This document shows, one piece after another, positions 63,258-64,000 of a stretch of 64,000 bases of DNA. Source of the DNA: Durusdinium trenchii (taxonomy: Eukaryota; Sar; Dinophyceae; Suessiales; Symbiodiniaceae); contig CAXAMN010023684.1 in the NCBI GenBank assembly GCA_963970005.1, forward strand, positions 551,924-615,923, written 5' to 3'. The notes below the pieces were generated by a model, which saw nothing but the letters and a program-made list of their open reading frames with translations, ran no database searches and was not told the origin of the DNA. Every line of letters begins with the position of its first letter. Position 1 is the stretch's first letter. The translations under genes were made by a program, and so were the position numbers.

Positions 63258-64000
63258 ATGGCAGAGAAAGACAGAGACAGCTCACTTCGCTGTCACTGGG
63301 ATGGTGATGCTTCGACCTGGCCCGACTACGTCAGGAAGGTCAGATTGGCCTATGAGAAGACTCGGAGGAGGCGTCGATCACAGTTGGGACCCGACCTTGT
63401 TTCCCAGCTCAGTGGCAAAGCATGGGTGGTCACTCAGGAGATTGATCACCGACAGTTGACTTCTCCCACAGGCGCTCGCTACCTCATCCAGTTCCTTGAA
63501 GACCGACTTGCACGTGTGCCGATTCCTGATGCAGGTTCACGAGCTGAAGATCTTCTACTACGGATGAGGCGAGCTCCCGGACAAAGTATGGCTACCTGGT
63601 GCCACTTGGTTCGTGAGAACTATAGGAAGTTGCAGCGGGCCCTCAAGCGAGCTCGCCTTGATGGAAAAGGTGGTTCCAAGTCCGGCACTTCTCCGACCTC
63701 GAGCCCTATGGCAAGACGCCAGAGTTTTGGTTCGGTGCCTGAACCAGCTGCTGAAGATGAAGGATCAGAGCATGCGAGAAAAGAACCGGCTTCCGCCTCA
63801 GCTCCTGCGGAGGCCTCAGCTGCTGAAGGAGAACGGTCTCGTTCAAAAGGCCGTGAAAAGGGTTCACCTTCTCGATCAGGTGACCGATCAGAATCCAGCA
63901 GCTCTGATGAGACGATGGAGCAACTTTGGGATGATCTTGATCAAGGCCTACCAGAAGTTCTTCCGACTGAGTTGATCGGTTGGCTCATGCTTCGTCGATC
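63258..64000 (+). CDS. gag: gag of a second copia-type retrotransposon (3'-partial)
   Basis: From ATG 63258 the frame is open for 247 codons to the window edge. It reads LRCHWDGDASTWPDYVRKVR, then GKAWVVTQEIDHRQL, YLIQFLEDRLARVPIPDAGS and RAPGQSMATWCHLVRENYRK, followed by a serine/glutamate-rich tail. This resembles a common dinoflagellate copia gag (family knowledge), in which a DGD-x-STW-x-Y segment opens the capsid domain. The APGQS motif is shared with the first element's gag (RRAPGQSVASYI), but the two gags are otherwise distant. Confidence 0.8.
   Translation, partial: MAEKDRDSSLRCHWDGDASTWPDYVRKVRLAYEKTRRRRRSQLGPDLVSQLSGKAWVVTQEIDHRQLTSPTGARYLIQFLEDRLARVPIPDAGSRAEDLLLRMRRAPGQSMATWCHLVRENYRKLQRALKRARLDGKGGSKSGTSPTSSPMARRQSFGSVPEPAAEDEGSEHARKEPASASAPAEASAAEGERSRSKGREKGSPSRSGDRSESSSSDETMEQLWDDLDQGLPEVLPTELIGWLMLRR

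Noticed and set aside
1..64000. CRISPR arrays, rRNA or tRNA genes
   Set aside because: No regular repeat-spacer array and no rRNA or tRNA cloverleaf was noticed by eye; the short CTACTAG arrays have no unique spacers of constant length. A tRNAscan or Rfam run would be decisive.

Overview
The window looks like nuclear DNA of a dinoflagellate, most probably of the Symbiodinium type. Recognisable genes are cut into many short exons. Their introns end in AG but often start with GC or GA instead of GT. Every gene recognised with confidence lies on the + strand. Between genes lie microsatellites, minisatellites and Ty1/copia-type retrotransposons. There are three placeholder gaps of ten N (3223-3232, 20516-20525, 62179-62188).

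Layout. 0.1-2.5 kb: most of a proteasome lid subunit gene (RPN6/PSMD11), its 5' end off the window. 2.5-11 kb: intergenic sequence with unassigned open stretches and one 254-codon ORF (8974-9738). 11.0-13.1 kb: an acyltransferase-3 membrane protein gene with an almost complete exon chain. 14.8-19.5 kb: a cytochrome P450 gene with PERF and haem-binding exons. 20.3-20.9 kb: a CEP164-like protein broken by an N gap. 21-29.7 kb: poorly interpretable, a few exon-like stretches. 29.8-34.1 kb: repeats (inverted hexamer arrays, perfect palindromes, three adjoining tandem arrays of 15, 111 and 60 bp period, a foldback). 36.6 kb: telomere-like repeats. 39.0-42.2 kb: a mosaic of duplicated and inverted modules. 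42.5-43.6 kb: a rhodanese-domain gene. 44-45.5 kb: exons of an unidentified gene. 45486-55143: a complete Ty1/copia retrotransposon with 138-bp LTRs and a 5-bp target duplication. 55.2-58.8 kb: further copies of the 39-42 kb modules. 61.7-62.6 kb: a 21-bp minisatellite. 63.07-64.0 kb: start of a second copia-type element running off the window.

Two things stand out. First, the complete retrotransposon carries, between protease and integrase, a domain with the motif order of a cytosine-5 DNA methyltransferase. Retrotransposon-borne DNA methyltransferases have been reported in Symbiodinium as far as I recall; whether this divergent copy belongs to them is open. Second, seven copies of a roughly 80-95 nt module share a fixed AAC(G/T)AAGCT linker while three helices (two of them interlocked as a pseudoknot) change sequence in a compensating way. 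That is the signature of a structured RNA, and I cannot match it to a known class.

The retrotransposon appears to sit inside an exon: removing it and one copy of the target duplication rejoins one open reading frame. Its own coding region is interrupted only by three single-base losses in homopolymer runs. Exon calls below come from reading translated motifs by eye; exon edges are inferred, and unassigned coding stretches are marked with low confidence.
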